Positions 1-9,124 are shown, numbered from the stretch's first letter. The stretch is DNA of 64,000 nucleotides from Oscillospiraceae bacterium (GCA_009783265.1 WRHM01000002.1:158564-222563); one strand, 5' to 3'. Notes: generated from the sequence alone by a model not told the origin. A program made the numbers and translations.

Positions 1-2789
1 TCTAATCGAACGCTAATTAAATCTGCTCCATATTTTTCTACGCATAATTTCGCCATTTCGACGGGATTATTTAATATATCGCTGTAAATTTCACGCAAGA
101 CCTGTGGGAATTTTTCGCTCACGACATCAAAAACTTCCATTGCAATCAACGGACGATTGGGCATTTTCCCTTCCCATAAGTGAAACGGCATACAATCCGC
201 TCCGCCTATTTCGTAAACGCCGCCTATTTTAACAGTCAATACAGAATTTTCGGATTTTTCAACGGGTATATTAAAAGATTTTATACTTGATATTCTTTCC
301 GCCGCCGTAATTACAGGAGTTTTCGGTTGCTCTTCGATTATTTTTGTTTCTTCAGATTTTACAGCTACAGATTGCCCCAGAAATTTTTCAGCCAGCATTT
401 TTATCATTTCACCGACAACGTCTTTGGTTATTCTTTCTGTGACTTCAGCCGTGATTTTTTCGGTCAGCGCAACAATATCGACGTTTGATATATCTGGTTT
501 CGGGACGTCGAGGATGCCGTCCCCTACGGAAGCCTCCCTCTCCGAGTGGGGTGTCAACGAAGTTGACGGAGGGAGTTCTTCGTCGCTCTGAGCGTATTCG
601 CTCATGTCTTTCATTTTTAGCGCAGGGTGCGAAACTTTTTCCATGAATGCTTTAACTGCCTCGCCTGTTGTTGCGATTGTTTCGTCTGCGATTTTATCAT
701 AAAAGCCGTCAAGATTCTGCTCTGAAAAACGTTTTTCAATATCTGATTTTAATAATTCTTTTAATTCTTTCGGCATCCATACAATTCTTGCGTAACCGCC
801 TTCAGCCGATAAAAATTTACGTGAAGTCAAAAATACTTTTCCGCAGCCGATAAATCCGGGAGTTTGATTTCCTCCGCCTACGCTTCCCGCAAGAGTCGAG
901 AATGTCATACCGATTGGCGTTTCACCGAGATATTCGCGATTTACCGCCATAACTCCGTTGCATTCCGGCAAATACGCGCAAATAACCTCGAAACAGCCGC
1001 AACTTGTCATAGGCCTGTCCATTATAGAATACGCTGTGAATGATTCTATGTTTTTATGACTGTTTATATAAACATAATCGTTTACGCCGGCCCAAATACC
1101 TTTTACCGGGTCGATAACCTCGCCTTTTTTTAGAGGCTGGTTTGCTCCTGTTTCGTCGATTTCATAAGCCGCTTTCCCGTCAAGCCAGTTATACGCTCCG
1201 CATAATCCCAGCCTTTCCGGTGTTATTACGCATACATGATTAGGCGCGAACGACTGGCATAATAAGCAAGAATAAAACGTATCGACCGATTCGTCCGTCA
1301 TAGCTTCAAGCCTGCGGTTTCTTTCGTCATATACTTTCCGGGCGATTTCAAGCCGTTTTTCTACTTCGGATTGATCTGTAATAAGCGTGACTTTTACTTT
1401 ATCGACGATAGCCGGATAATCGGCTAAAAATTTAGCGTGAAGTATTTCACCGTAATGCTTTAATCTTAAACCCTTATTAAATCCCGCTTTTGATACGCGC
1501 GTCCAGACTATATCGCGTTGTCCCATGTGCCATATTCCTTCGCCGCCATTAATTAAATGATGCACCTGACGTTCAAGTATAGGCTCAAAATCCGGCTGCA
1601 TTTTACGCCCTGCGACTTCAACCCATATACCGAGCGGAAGTCTGCCGCCGGGTTGGATAGTATCTATATCCGGTCCGATTATTTCTATTTCGCCGTCGTT
1701 TATCGCGTCAACATCAACGCTTGTCACAAATTCAAACGCTAAAGTTTTATTTCCCCCAAATTCGGCGTGGGTATCTTCTTTTCTTATGCGCTCGCCCTCA
1801 AATGCCGGGCCGTAAGCCGTAGGAATCGGCACATCCACGACTTTTATTTTACAGCCTCTTACTTCAAGGGCTTTTTCGACGATATTATTATGCGGCACAT
1901 TTGAAACGACATGTTCATAAGTGCAAACTCCGGTCGGCAGTATCTGTGGAATATCCGTGTCTGCTATCACCGGGAACCCGTAGTTTATCGCCCCTGCCGC
2001 CGCCGCGTATTTATCCGGAGTGACTTCACCCAATGCAATAACAAACGCGAAAATCCTGTTTTTATTATATTTTAAGTTATTCTCGAAATCTCCGGGCTTT
2101 ACACCTCCGAAAGACAAAGCCGCTCTATTCGCGAATCCCAATGCGTAAATCAAAGACGAAACATCTGAGCCAAACGGGACTAATCTTGTTTCCCAGCCTA
2201 ATTGAATCCCTTCTTCGGATAATTGCTCAGCGAATTGTTTAGGTTTGCCGTCTATAATAGAAGAACCGCCCATGAATACATATAAATTTTTCTGCTGTAA
2301 TTCTTTTGCGATTTTAACTGCCGTTTGATTATCGGGAGCCGCGCCTGCGATTGCGGCAAATCCGGGAGCTGTGCCGTCTACAAACTCTATACCCCGTTCA
2401 CGCATTATTACATCGTTTGCCGCTCCGAGCCATATTCCGTCAACAGGATTTGGTCCGATTATATATTTACACGCTTCTATAACTTCACACGCGAATAACG
2501 CTGCGACTCCGGCATCGAGAGTATCTCCGAGATACGGCAGCCAAACGTTTTCTTTTGGACGTGACGGCAATAATTCTCTGGCTTCTTGTAAAATTTCTTT
2601 TAAATCTGATAAAGTCTGCATTTTTTTGCCTGTAAAACTATATATAACAGGTAAATAATAGTTTGTGTCAGGGAAAGCAACAGGATAATCCAAACCTTTT
2701 TGCGATATTGCGTCCGCAAGTTTTTGTTCGGCCTGCAATACAAAATCTATCGCGCCGTCAATCGCGCTTGAACAAATTAATTTTGACAT
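1..2789 (-). CDS. acsB: acetyl-CoA synthase (AcsB) fused to corrinoid Fe-S protein small subunit (AcsD/CdhD), 3' end outside window
   Basis: The reading frame is open for 929 codons from ATG 2789 to the window edge with no stop. Residues 1 to about 715 are acetyl-CoA synthase, which joins CO, a methyl group from the corrinoid protein and CoA. The A-cluster ligands are visible as C508, C511, C520 and C530 plus the C597-G-C599 motif, a constant two-residue offset from the Moorella numbering I recall. Residues about 739-762 are a linker encoded by a dispersed repeat. After a helical stretch, residues from about 850 (IGGVYEIGG, MPFHLWEG, NRPLIAMEVFDVV) match the start of AcsD/CdhD, the small subunit of the corrinoid iron-sulfur protein. 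AcsB and AcsD are normally separate proteins. A GGAGG site precedes the start, one base after the cooS stop, so translation is probably coupled. The AcsB call is very secure. The fusion is what the sequence shows, but an assembly error cannot be excluded. Confidence 0.93.
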   Translation of the reverse strand, partial: MSKLICSSAIDGAIDFVLQAEQKLADAISQKGLDYPVAFPDTNYYLPVIYSFTGKKMQTLSDLKEILQEARELLPSRPKENVWLPYLGDTLDAGVAALFACEVIEACKYIIGPNPVDGIWLGAANDVIMRERGIEFVDGTAPGFAAIAGAAPDNQTAVKIAKELQQKNLYVFMGGSSIIDGKPKQFAEQLSEEGIQLGWETRLVPFGSDVSSLIYALGFANRAALSFGGVKPGDFENNLKYNKNRIFAFVIALGEVTPDKYAAAAGAINYGFPVIADTDIPQILPTGVCTYEHVVSNVPHNNIVEKALEVRGCKIKVVDVPIPTAYGPAFEGERIRKEDTHAEFGGNKTLAFEFVTSVDVDAINDGEIEIIGPDIDTIQPGGRLPLGIWVEVAGRKMQPDFEPILERQVHHLINGGEGIWHMGQRDIVWTRVSKAGFNKGLRLKHYGEILHAKFLADYPAIVDKVKVTLITDQSEVEKRLEIARKVYDERNRRLEAMTDESVDTFYSCLLCQSFAPNHVCVITPERLGLCGAYNWLDGKAAYEIDETGANQPLKKGEVIDPVKGIWAGVNDYVYINSHKNIESFTAYSIMDRPMTSCGCFEVICAYLPECNGVMAVNREYLGETPIGMTFSTLAGSVGGGNQTPGFIGCGKVFLTSRKFLSAEGGYARIVWMPKELKELLKSDIEKRFSEQNLDGFYDKIADETIATTGEAVKAFMEKVSHPALKMKDMSEYAQSDEELPPSTSLTPHSEREASVGDGILDVPKPDISNVDIVALTEKITAEVTERITKDVVGEMIKMLAEKFLGQSVAVKSEETKIIEEQPKTPVITAAERISSIKSFNIPVEKSENSVLTVKIGGVYEIGGADCMPFHLWEGKMPNRPLIAMEVFDVVSEKFPQVLREIYSDILNNPVEMAKLCVEKYGADLISVRL
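502..527 (-). repeat. GTAGGGGAC-family palindrome, in frame inside acsB
   Basis: A 26-bp unit with arms GGGACG and CGTCCC ending in CCCTAC. Read on the minus strand it encodes VGDGILDVP in the linker between the AcsB and AcsD domains. It matches the unit at 11578-11603 at 21 of 26 positions, and that copy is read in the same frame. Confidence 0.8.
533..573. repeat. CCCTCCGTCA-family repeat, in frame inside acsB
   Basis: About 41 bp with a GTCAACGAAGTTGAC palindrome, flanked by CCTCCC and GGAGGG. On the minus strand it reads CCCTCCGTCAACTTCG, closely resembling CCCTCCGTCACTTCG at 57917. It adds the peptide PPSTSLTPHSEREA to the AcsB-AcsD linker. Confidence 0.7.
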
Positions 2790-2790
2790 A

Positions 2791-4728
2791 TTACAACGCC
2801 CTCCTGTCTTTCATGTCTAAGAGTTTTCGCTCTGATTTTTTGTTTATTCCCAACGCCTCGCGTTTTTTCATAAGCATTTCGATTATTGCGTCCGCTGCTT
2901 GATAGGGATCCTCGATTAAATGAAAACAAGCCCCGAAATCTTCTTTTGCGCCGTTATGTAAATATTCGCTGACTTTTTCCGAACCTGACACATAAAACGG
3001 ATTGCCGAGTATAACGTCAATCCCAGAAGCTACGAAATAGCATCCGATCGCAATAGCTTTTTCGCTCATCCACTCAGGAGCTATGCCGACTGCGGGAACC
3101 ATAGATAAATCGTCGCCAAGCCCGCCTTCTAATACAACTTCTGTCGCCGCTTCTAAAATCCTGCTGTTGTCAACGCAACTGCCTAAATGCAATACCGGAG
3201 GTATTCCGACAGTTTCGCATACTTCTTTAAGCCCGTTCCCTGCCATTTCAAGAGCGACTTCGGGTTTTAACATTCCCGCTTTTGCCGAAGCGATAGCGGC
3301 GCAGCCTGTCTGCAATAATAAAACATTGCGTTTGATTAATTCCTGTGTCAATATATTTGTATAACTGTCGGCTTTTTGTTTTGCGTTATTACAACCCACA
3401 AGCCCGACTACGCCGAGTATTCTGTTTTGTATTATCGCGTCGTTTAAAGGTCTGAAAGACGCCCGGTATTTACCGCCGAGCATGTGTTTTATCGCCTGCA
3501 CGCTAAATCCTGCGACAAGCGGCTCTTTTTCCGACGGGATATTTATTTTTTCTTCTGCTCTGTTTTTATAATTATCAATAGCGCGTTTTACAAGTTCTTT
3601 CGCGGATTTTATCGGGTCAGAGGCGTTCATTTTAACATGATCCGCGCCAATCGTTTTCGCTATATCTGTAGTCGAAATTATTTCTGTGTGATAATTTTTC
3701 GCAACATCAGGCAGTCCCGGCATACAGCACTGAACGTCAATAACCATCATTTCGACTGCGCCTGTTATAATAGCGAGCTCCTGCTGCAAGACATTTCCCG
3801 CGACCGGAACGCCGTGACGCATTAATATTTCATTTGCCGTACAGCATATTCCAGCAAGCGTGATTCCGTCAGCTCCCGCGGATTTCGCGTATTCTTTGAT
3901 TTCCGGATCGCCTACTGCTACAGTCAAGATTTCAGATAATTCAGGCTCATGCCCGTGAATCAGTATATTAACAGTTTCTTTTTTTAAAACGCCGAGATTT
4001 GACGTACTGTTTACAGGTTTCGGGCTGCCGAATAATATATCCGAAACAATAGACGCAATTCTCGCGCCGCCCCAGCCATCGGCAAGAGAAGTCCTGAACG
4101 AATGCAATAATAAATTTTTATAATCATGATCGACTCCCATAGTAGTCCTGTGCATTGATTCAACAACCATTCTGTCGATTCCGTTGGGTTTTATGCCTTT
4201 CGCATTCCATATTCCCTGACGTTTCTGCGGCGCAAGTTCAAGAGTTTTTAAAAATCCTTCCTGTTCGGCAAATTCATTTAAAAACAAATTTGCTAAATCT
4301 AAAGCAATCGCGTTTTTGTCTCTTTCTTCGTATTCTACGCCGTATAATTTCGCGGCGTATTTCAGCGTTTTTTCGTCTTTGATTTCATATCCGGGAGCTT
4401 CGCCTTTTGCGACTTCTTTTAGTTTCAAAACAAGATGTCTGCCATGATCTGAATGAGCTGATGTGCCTCCCGAAACTTCTCTCAAAAAATTACGCGCAAC
4501 AATAGTATCTGCCGTTGCTCCGCAGATTCCTTTCGGTGATTTCGGAGTGATACGGCAGGGGCCCATGTGGCAAATACGGCAGCATACTCCGCTTTTACCG
4601 AATCCGCATTGCGTTTTCTGCGTTTCTGTTCTGTCAAAACAAGTCTCAACGCAGTCTTGTTCAGCCTTGACAAGCATCTTCGCAGACGCGTCGTCGCTGA
4701 CTTTGTTTAATGCAATTTCATATTCCAT
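2791..4728 (-). CDS. cooS: anaerobic Ni-Fe carbon monoxide dehydrogenase catalytic subunit
   Basis: A 645-residue CooS/AcsA, the usual length for the family. It interconverts CO2 and CO and supplies CO to acetyl-CoA synthase. C41 and C49 fit the D-cluster. C50, C53, C58 and C69 fit the B-cluster. C-cluster ligand segments follow in order: NILIHGHEP (His), ITLAGICC, VIDVQCCMPG, VVGLVGCNN, LLLQTGCAA and HLGSCVDN. A GAGGT site precedes ATG 4728. The stop lies one base before the AcsB start, so the two subunits of the bifunctional CODH/ACS are made together. Upstream are two CooC-type nickel ATPases. Nothing looks degenerate. Confidence 0.97.
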   Translation of the reverse strand: MEYEIALNKVSDDASAKMLVKAEQDCVETCFDRTETQKTQCGFGKSGVCCRICHMGPCRITPKSPKGICGATADTIVARNFLREVSGGTSAHSDHGRHLVLKLKEVAKGEAPGYEIKDEKTLKYAAKLYGVEYEERDKNAIALDLANLFLNEFAEQEGFLKTLELAPQKRQGIWNAKGIKPNGIDRMVVESMHRTTMGVDHDYKNLLLHSFRTSLADGWGGARIASIVSDILFGSPKPVNSTSNLGVLKKETVNILIHGHEPELSEILTVAVGDPEIKEYAKSAGADGITLAGICCTANEILMRHGVPVAGNVLQQELAIITGAVEMMVIDVQCCMPGLPDVAKNYHTEIISTTDIAKTIGADHVKMNASDPIKSAKELVKRAIDNYKNRAEEKINIPSEKEPLVAGFSVQAIKHMLGGKYRASFRPLNDAIIQNRILGVVGLVGCNNAKQKADSYTNILTQELIKRNVLLLQTGCAAIASAKAGMLKPEVALEMAGNGLKEVCETVGIPPVLHLGSCVDNSRILEAATEVVLEGGLGDDLSMVPAVGIAPEWMSEKAIAIGCYFVASGIDVILGNPFYVSGSEKVSEYLHNGAKEDFGACFHLIEDPYQAADAIIEMLMKKREALGINKKSERKLLDMKDRRAL

Positions 4729-4761
4729 TATTAATTTAACCTCGTGTTAATATATATTTTT

Positions 4762-5238
4762 TTATAAATCAAGTTCAAAAAACATTTCAGCTTTTTGATT
4801 ATCATTATATCTTTTTATTTCGTGAAAATTATATTTTTTCATCAAATGCTGTGAAGCATGCCTGTTTTTATCCGTATCCGCACAAACTTTTTTGTACCCG
4901 TTTGATTTAACGTAATCTAATGCAGTTTTAAATAGCAATTCGCCGTAACCTTTGCCTTGATATTCTTTAAGAACATATAACCGTTTTAATTCCGCGATTT
5001 TATTTTTTATATCTATAGTCCAAACCGCGACAGTTCCAATTAATTTTTTATCATTTTTATCAATAGAATCATACAGGCACCAAAAACAACCGTTGCTCAT
5101 ATATTTTTCCTGTATATTTAATATATCAGAGTGCCAATCTTGTGGGCTGTATTCCCAACCTAAATCATTACAACATTGTTCAAAAAACTTTTCTATATCA
5201 TTTTGCATTTGATTTTTATACACTCTTAATTTTATCAT
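4762..5238 (-). CDS. GNAT family N-acetyltransferase
   Basis: 158 residues from ATG 5238, which overlaps the cooC stop as TAATG. A GTG nine bases upstream is possible but would lie inside cooC. The acetyl-CoA-binding motif YQGKGYGE is at about residues 103-110, preceded by the LKRLYVLKEY strand, followed by the CADTDKNRHA and LMKKYNFHE segments typical of the GNAT fold. The substrate is unknown. Its position between cooC and cooS makes it part of the carbonyl-branch transcript. Whether it acts on these proteins or just responds to the acetyl-CoA they make cannot be told from sequence. Confidence 0.8.
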   Translation of the reverse strand: MIKLRVYKNQMQNDIEKFFEQCCNDLGWEYSPQDWHSDILNIQEKYMSNGCFWCLYDSIDKNDKKLIGTVAVWTIDIKNKIAELKRLYVLKEYQGKGYGELLFKTALDYVKSNGYKKVCADTDKNRHASQHLMKKYNFHEIKRYNDNQKAEMFFELDL

Positions 5239-5984
5239 TAAAAACACCCCGCAAATTCGCTTACTTTCAAATTTACCGGATTATTTTCCGTCAACTCCAA
5301 AAAACTCCTGCTTGTTTCGGCGAATTCTGCGATTTCGTCATTGTTGGGAAGTAAAACTATAAAATCCGCTTTTGTGTAATTTTTGATTTCTTCAAGTTTT
5401 TCAGGAATCCTGTCATTTCTCATACGATTAATCACCAATGCGAGTTTATCATATTCGATTTCCATTTCGACAGCAAGTTCATACAATCTTTTTAACGTGT
5501 CAAGTCCCGCGTTTGAATTGTCCGAAACAAGAACCATCATGTTGACTTTTTGCACGATTCGCCGAGACAGATTCTCAAGTCCCGCTTCGTTGTCTAAAAC
5601 AACATACGGATATTGTCCCGCAAGTTCAGTTATGACTGACTTTAACACGTTATTCGCATAACAATAACACCCCGCACCCTCAGGTCTGCCCATTGCGATT
5701 AAATCAAACCCGTTTGATTCTATCAGACTTTCGTTTAATTTCATTTGCAATAATTCTTTTGTAGATATATTCGGTGAGGTCCCCTCTTGTTTTACGTCTT
5801 CCCTTGCCCGTCCGATTGTATTTGTAACTTTTAATCCCACAGCTGCGTCAAGACAACTGTTCGGGTCTGCGTCAATTGCGAGAACCGGCGTTTTGCCTGA
5901 GTTTATCAGATTTTTTATGATAAGACTGCTAAAAGTCGTCTTCCCTACTCCGCCTTTGCCCGTGACTGCTATCATATAACTCAT
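5238..5984 (-). CDS. cooC: CooC-type nickel-insertion ATPase (P-loop, MinD/NifH fold), copy 1
   Basis: 248 residues. The deviant Walker A GKGGVGKTT is at residues 9-17. IDADPNSCLD follows, and the C-x-C motif in GAGCYCYAN is the metal site that lets CooC dimers carry Ni2+ to the CODH C-cluster. It starts inside the 3' end of the upstream paralogue (ATG 5984, stop of the next gene at 5981), so the pair is translationally coupled. Of the two copies this one is nearer cooS and more like classical CooC. Assignment of one copy to CODH and the other to ACS is inference. Confidence 0.92.
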   Translation of the reverse strand: MSYMIAVTGKGGVGKTTFSSLIIKNLINSGKTPVLAIDADPNSCLDAAVGLKVTNTIGRAREDVKQEGTSPNISTKELLQMKLNESLIESNGFDLIAMGRPEGAGCYCYANNVLKSVITELAGQYPYVVLDNEAGLENLSRRIVQKVNMMVLVSDNSNAGLDTLKRLYELAVEMEIEYDKLALVINRMRNDRIPEKLEEIKNYTKADFIVLLPNNDEIAEFAETSRSFLELTENNPVNLKVSEFAGCF

Positions 5985-6745
5985 GATTTTATCTCCGAAA
6001 TTAAATTTTCAATAATTTTTATTTGTTCCTGATTAAAAGAATCCAAAACAGAAATTCCGTCACGGTCTGATTCCCTGATATTATTTGAATACGGCATAAA
6101 AACCGATATTTTATGATCTGGCAAAGATTTTTTTATATATTCTTCGTCGTCTTTTGAAGTAATTTTATTGCCGACGATAATAAATCTTTTAATCCCGATT
6201 TCATTTCCCATTCTGATAACCGTTTCGGCGCAATCTATCGACCTTTGCCCCGGTTCTACTACGATAATCATAACGTCAACCCCCATAGCCGTGCCGCGCC
6301 CGAGATGTTCGATTCCCGCTTCCATATCCATGATCAACGTTTCGTTTTTATATAAAATCAAATCAGTTATAAGCATTCTGATAAAAGTATTTTCGGGACA
6401 AGCACAGCCTCCACCGCCTTTATTATTCGCGCCGAGCACGACAAGATTAATGCCGTTATAACTCACAGCGAATTTTTCGGCAATATCTGAAACTTCGGGA
6501 TTTAATTTAAAAACTTTGCCGTATTCGTTGATTTTAACTCCCGTGCGTTCTTCGATTAATTTAATTTCCGCGCTTATCGGCTTGATTTCAATATTTTTCG
6601 GAATCCCAAGAGCGTTAGCAAAATTTGCGTCCGGGTCAGAATCGAGCGCAAGAACTTTTTGCCCGTGTTTCGCCAATATCAAAGCGATTGCGGCGGCGAT
6701 CGTCGATTTTCCCACGCCGCCTTTACCTGAAATTGCGATTTTCAT
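5981..6745 (-). CDS. CooC/AcsF-type nickel-insertion ATPase, copy 2
   Basis: 254 residues, with deviant Walker A GKGGVGKST at residues 7-15, LDSDPDANFANALG, and a C-x-C metal motif in GGGGCACPEN. This second paralogue resembles AcsF, the ATPase implicated in nickel loading of acetyl-CoA synthase. It diverges from its neighbour outside the P-loop and C-x-C regions, so it is not a recent duplicate. It sits six bases after the UROD-like gene in the same transcript. The AcsF assignment rests on cluster context and general resemblance, not on a unique residue. Confidence 0.87.
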   Translation of the reverse strand: MKIAISGKGGVGKSTIAAAIALILAKHGQKVLALDSDPDANFANALGIPKNIEIKPISAEIKLIEERTGVKINEYGKVFKLNPEVSDIAEKFAVSYNGINLVVLGANNKGGGGCACPENTFIRMLITDLILYKNETLIMDMEAGIEHLGRGTAMGVDVMIIVVEPGQRSIDCAETVIRMGNEIGIKRFIIVGNKITSKDDEEYIKKSLPDHKISVFMPYSNNIRESDRDGISVLDSFNQEQIKIIENLISEIKS

Positions 6746-6751
6746 AAAACT

Positions 6752-7807
6752 TTATACTCCATACTTCTCTTTCATTCTTTTTGTCAACTCTTTTGTCAGC
6801 TTAAACACTTTTTCAGCGTCGGCAACTTCAAGCGAACCCGTTCCGCATGACGGAGTAATTATCGCTTGTGATATAATCAAATTTTTATCTATGCCTTTTG
6901 ACGCTAAGTTATCAATGCGCTGTTCGAATTTTTCTTCCAGACTTTCAACCGTTTGCTCTCTTATTGCGGCAGACGTAGGGACTATTCCCCATGCGAGATA
7001 TTTTCCGTCCTCTAAATGCTTTTTAACAGAATCCGCATACATTGCGATTGTATCGCCGTATTCAAACGCGTCAAAATTGACTATATCAACCCCTGCGTCG
7101 ATTAATATGCTCCATTCCGTATTGCCGCAGCAATGTATCCCCGCAATCCCGCCTTCTTTATGGACTTCCTCAATAACTTCGTTTAATATTGCCACCACTT
7201 CGTCGCGGCTGACTGACACATAAGTCGAGCTTCCGAACGCTGATAAAATAGGCTCGTCGATAAAACAAATTATATTATCACAAAACGGCTTGAACTGTTG
7301 AATTTGCCAGCGGCATTTCATGCCGATAGCTTTTACTATAACATCACGAAATTCTTCGTTGTAATATATAGCTCTTTTATTTTCGTCAACTATTGTCAAA
7401 GCAAAACTGCAAGGCCCTGTTGTCTGAACTTTAAGCCACGGCAATTTTTTATTTTCTTTTTGTAATTTATTTAATAGAGCATATAATCCTTTTGAATAAT
7501 TTTCAGTTATTTTCATAAAATCAAGATTACTGCCGGGTTCTGACGCTTCGTCCCATTTTACATAAAAATCGCCGAATTCTTCTGAATAATCGTCGTCTGT
7601 TTTTAAATACATGCGTCCTTTTTCTTTGTCTATAACAACGCACGGGATATTTTCGCTGTATTGAATCTCCATTTGTTCAAGCAATCCGTAAGCTGATAAT
7701 TGCGGCCATATCGGAGCGTCAAGACAATCGAGAGAAACGTTTATCGCATAATTTTTGTCATCAAACGGCATACTGCCTATTGCTGTTGATAAAAAATTTG
7801 TTTTCAT
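6752..7807 (-). CDS. uroporphyrinogen decarboxylase/MetE-like methyltransferase family protein
   Basis: 351 residues from ATG 7807, preceded by an AAAGGAA site. A GTG at 7855 would add 16 charged residues and looks less natural. The TIM-barrel carries GIHCCGNTEW and a later TPSCGTGSL, the His-Cys...Cys zinc set of cobalamin-dependent methyltransferases (MtaA type) and MetE. The N-terminal FLSTAIGSMP is also family-typical. True UroD enzymes lack these cysteines, so haem synthesis is unlikely. The probable role is moving methyl groups between a corrinoid protein and another carrier, consistent with AcsD in the same cluster. Substrate unknown. Confidence 0.82.
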   Translation of the reverse strand: MKTNFLSTAIGSMPFDDKNYAINVSLDCLDAPIWPQLSAYGLLEQMEIQYSENIPCVVIDKEKGRMYLKTDDDYSEEFGDFYVKWDEASEPGSNLDFMKITENYSKGLYALLNKLQKENKKLPWLKVQTTGPCSFALTIVDENKRAIYYNEEFRDVIVKAIGMKCRWQIQQFKPFCDNIICFIDEPILSAFGSSTYVSVSRDEVVAILNEVIEEVHKEGGIAGIHCCGNTEWSILIDAGVDIVNFDAFEYGDTIAMYADSVKKHLEDGKYLAWGIVPTSAAIREQTVESLEEKFEQRIDNLASKGIDKNLIISQAIITPSCGTGSLEVADAEKVFKLTKELTKRMKEKYGV

Positions 7808-7857
7808 AAAATTTATAAAATTCCTTTCGTTTCGTTTGTTTATTTTAGTTTTCACAA

Positions 7858-8157
7858 TTAATCAATCATTTCAATAGCTGACCCACAACATTCTTCCACG
7901 CAAATTCCACACCCGGTACATTTATCATAATCAATAACAATTCTTCCGTATAAACTACCGCCGCAATCATTTGAATTGTCATCACAGTCGCAACCGCAAC
8001 TACACCCACAATTCGATGAAGTGTTACATTCGACATTTCTATTTGTAATAGGCTCGTTTATTTTTATGTAACTAATTGCTTCCACAGGACAAATTTTTAT
8101 TACTTTGCACGCGCCTTCACTTGCGCCGCACTTGCTATCGTGTACTATTGGCTTCAT
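7858..8157 (-). CDS. small ferredoxin-like protein with Cys-rich insertion
   Basis: 99 residues, 15 of them Cys, with a GGAGG site just before ATG 8157. The N-terminal half has C10, C17 and C23-P in a loose 4Fe-4S arrangement. The C-terminal half has a clear motif C80-x2-C83-x2-C86-x3-C90. Between them residues 44-65 form an extra segment with seven cysteines, including the alternating run CGCSCGCDC. Ordinary two-cluster ferredoxins lack this. It is likely an electron carrier for the neighbouring CODH/ACS or methyltransferase proteins. The insert might bind another metal such as nickel, which is inference only. Confidence 0.8.
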   Translation of the reverse strand: MKPIVHDSKCGASEGACKVIKICPVEAISYIKINEPITNRNVECNTSSNCGCSCGCDCDDNSNDCGGSLYGRIVIDYDKCTGCGICVEECCGSAIEMID

Positions 8158-8203
8158 TTGCTACCTCCGATAATAATATAAATATTTTATATTTATTTTA
8201 TGC

Positions 8204-9124
8204 TTACCCTATCGCTTTTTTAATCGCGGCGATATGCGCAGGAGTTGTTCCGCAGCAACCGCCGATTATATTCGCGCCTGCTTTAACTAAATCCGGGACA
8301 ATTTTCGCCATATCTTCCGGGCTTTCAGGAAAAACGTCAATTCCGTCGATATTTTGCGGCAATCCTGCGTTTGCGTGGACAAGTATGGGTATATCTTTGT
8401 TTATTTTACGCATTTCCGTGACTATCTCAATCATTCTTTCGATTCCATTGCCGCAATTAGCTCCGGCAATATCCACACCTGCTTCGACTGTGGCTTTTAT
8501 TGCCTGTTCCGGCGAAACCCCCATCATGGATTTATAATTGCCATGCATAGTTCTCTCGAATGTAAACGTGCATATAACCTCAAGATTTGTATTTTCTTTT
8601 ACGGCTTTAATAGCTAAAACAGCCTCGTTTATATCGCTCATAGTTTCGACGCATGCAGCGTCCGCTCCGCCTTTTTCAAGAGCAACTGCCTGTATTTTAA
8701 ACGCGTCGTATGCTTTTATCTGTGAAATATATAAATCGTCGCCATCGTAATCTTCTTCGTCCTCGTCTTCGGGGATAATCATTTTGCCCGTTGGACCAAT
8801 AGACGCGATAACCCATTTATCTTCCCCTGCCGCTTCTCTTGAAATTTTAGCCGCCGCTTCGTTTATTTCCGCAGTTCTGTCCGCGAGTCCGTAATGTTCT
8901 AATTTATAGCAAGTTCCTCCAAAACTATCAGCTTCAATCATATCTGCGCCCGCGTCGATATAACTCTTGGCAATATCTTTTACATCATTAGGACGGTCAA
9001 TACACCACAATTCAGGACATTCGCCTGCTTTCAAGCCTTTTTTTTGTAAAAAAGTACCCCATGCGCCGTCCGATATTAAAACTTTGCCTGTCTTAACGAC
9101 TTCCACGATTTTCTTTCTTGACAT
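8204..9124 (-). CDS. homocysteine S-methyltransferase family protein (MetH N-terminal domain-like)
   Basis: 306 residues, the length of a stand-alone homocysteine-methyltransferase TIM barrel. DGAWGTFLQ is at the N-terminus. The zinc ligands appear in GANCGNG and GGCCGTTP. An acidic insert (EDEDEEDYDGDD, about residues 117-128) lies in the barrel. No cobalamin- or folate-binding domains follow, so it is not a complete methionine synthase. With the UROD-like protein and ferredoxin next door it probably forms a corrinoid-dependent methyl-transfer module tied to the acetyl-CoA pathway. A GGGAGAAT site precedes the ATG. Confidence 0.85.
   Translation of the reverse strand: MSRKKIVEVVKTGKVLISDGAWGTFLQKKGLKAGECPELWCIDRPNDVKDIAKSYIDAGADMIEADSFGGTCYKLEHYGLADRTAEINEAAAKISREAAGEDKWVIASIGPTGKMIIPEDEDEEDYDGDDLYISQIKAYDAFKIQAVALEKGGADAACVETMSDINEAVLAIKAVKENTNLEVICTFTFERTMHGNYKSMMGVSPEQAIKATVEAGVDIAGANCGNGIERMIEIVTEMRKINKDIPILVHANAGLPQNIDGIDVFPESPEDMAKIVPDLVKAGANIIGGCCGTTPAHIAAIKKAIG

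Noticed and set aside
3083-3364. Open frame on the plus strand opposite cooS
   Set aside because: Antisense shadow of a strongly supported gene, no ribosome site, unlike any known protein. The same applies to other frames opposite cooS, acsB, apgM and the ABC genes.
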